Translations under genes and position numbers: made by a program
In this document: piece after piece, positions 63,492-64,000 of the stretch
Layout of the letters: the number at the start of each line of letters is the position of its first letter
Numbering within the stretch: the first letter of the stretch is position 1
The notes under the pieces: model-generated
Seen by the model: the letters and a program-made list of their open reading frames with translations, nothing else
Database searches by the model: none
What the model was told of the DNA's origin: nothing
Origin: Erythrobacter sp.
GTDB taxonomy: Bacteria > Pseudomonadota > Alphaproteobacteria > Sphingomonadales > Sphingomonadaceae
DNA: 64,000 nucleotides
Direction of reading: 5' to 3'
NCBI GenBank assembly: GCA_009993605.1
Contig: JAACTB010000007.1
Span: 62,001-126,000 of the forward strand

Positions 63492-64000
63492 TCAGCGCAG
63501 CCGTTTGACGTAGATCCCGTTATTGTCGCGCCGCTCGATCTGGAACTGGTCGATCGCTTCGAACAGGTCCGACAGGCGCTTGTACCCGTAATTGCGCACA
63601 TCGAAGCTGGAGCGGTTTCCGGCGATCTTGCCGACCTCGCCCATCGGAGCGAAGCCTTTGTCGTCGCGCTTGGCGGCTTTCCAGGCATTGCCGAGCAATT
63701 CGACCAACTCGTCGTCGATCTGTCCCTTGCCGGTTGCGGCGCGCGCCTTCGGCGTTTCCGGCTCGTCCGAGGCGCCCTTGATCAAAGCATCGATGTCGAT
63801 GAAGCGAGTGCAGGCGCTCTTGAACGCGGCCGGCGTCTTGCTCGTGCTGCCGAAGCCGTAGACCACCAGGCCATCCTGGCGCAGCCGAGTGACGAGCGGG
63901 GTGAAATCGCTGTCGGAGCTCATGATCCCGAACCCGTCGACCTTGCCCTGATAGAGCAGGTCGATGGCATCGATCGTCATCGCCATGTCGGTGGCGTTCT
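63492..64000 (-). CDS. NYN domain (LabA/DUF88-type) protein with C-terminal OST-HTH/LOTUS-like domain; 5' end outside window
   Basis: NATDMAMTIDAIDLLYQGKVDGFGIMSSDSDFTPLVTRLRQDGLVVYGFG...TPAAFKSACTRFIDID; C-terminal FAPMGEVGKIAGNRSSFDVRNYGYKRLSDLFEAIDQFQIERR. Confidence 0.88.
   Translation of the reverse strand, partial: NATDMAMTIDAIDLLYQGKVDGFGIMSSDSDFTPLVTRLRQDGLVVYGFGSTSKTPAAFKSACTRFIDIDALIKGASDEPETPKARAATGKGQIDDELVELLGNAWKAAKRDDKGFAPMGEVGKIAGNRSSFDVRNYGYKRLSDLFEAIDQFQIERRDNNGIYVKRLR

Overview
64-kb window from an alphaproteobacterial chromosome (protein content and gene order look Sphingomonadales/Erythrobacteraceae-like; this is inference). It is almost entirely protein-coding. Main blocks, start to end: (1) the nuo operon from the 3' end of nuoC to nuoN, interleaved with five small non-nuo ORFs (a lipoprotein, an AT-richer secreted protein and three micro membrane proteins), then birA, coaX, an RNase J gene and a DUF1467 gene; (2) a regulatory-looking island (18.1-24.9 kb) with a giant membrane-anchored coiled-coil protein, an Hpt-like protein, a GT-A-like/membrane protein, a conserved hypothetical and a histidine kinase. 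By eye, both the kinase and the Hpt-like protein lack the histidine expected at the phosphoacceptor position; (3) gltX-gltA, a comEC split by an in-frame TAG, and lexA with a GTTC-N7-GTTC SOS box; (4) a coupled trpE/glycosidase/pip/trpG/trpD/trpC/moaC/moeA run, with a PpiD/SurA-like gene upstream; (5) tpiA, secG, pyrG, and an hsp20 gene with a full-consensus alphaproteobacterial RpoH promoter and a ROSE-like hairpin over its Shine-Dalgarno; (6) grx, nitrilase-family, DUF1178, tRNA-Arg(CCT), mscS, a VOC/hppD pair with an operator-like palindrome, ftsB, pdhA and pdhB; (7) two TadE-like genes plus a TadG/VWA gene, a squalene-synthase-like gene, an EF-hand protein, trmFO, lysoplasmalogenase, gyrA, an exported TPR-like protein and a partial NYN/OST-HTH gene. 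No rRNA, CRISPR, transposase, integrase or prophage genes were recognised. The best candidates for something undescribed are the pseudo-phosphorelay-like island and the extra ORFs embedded in the nuo operon. Product names come from reading the translations, not from database searches.
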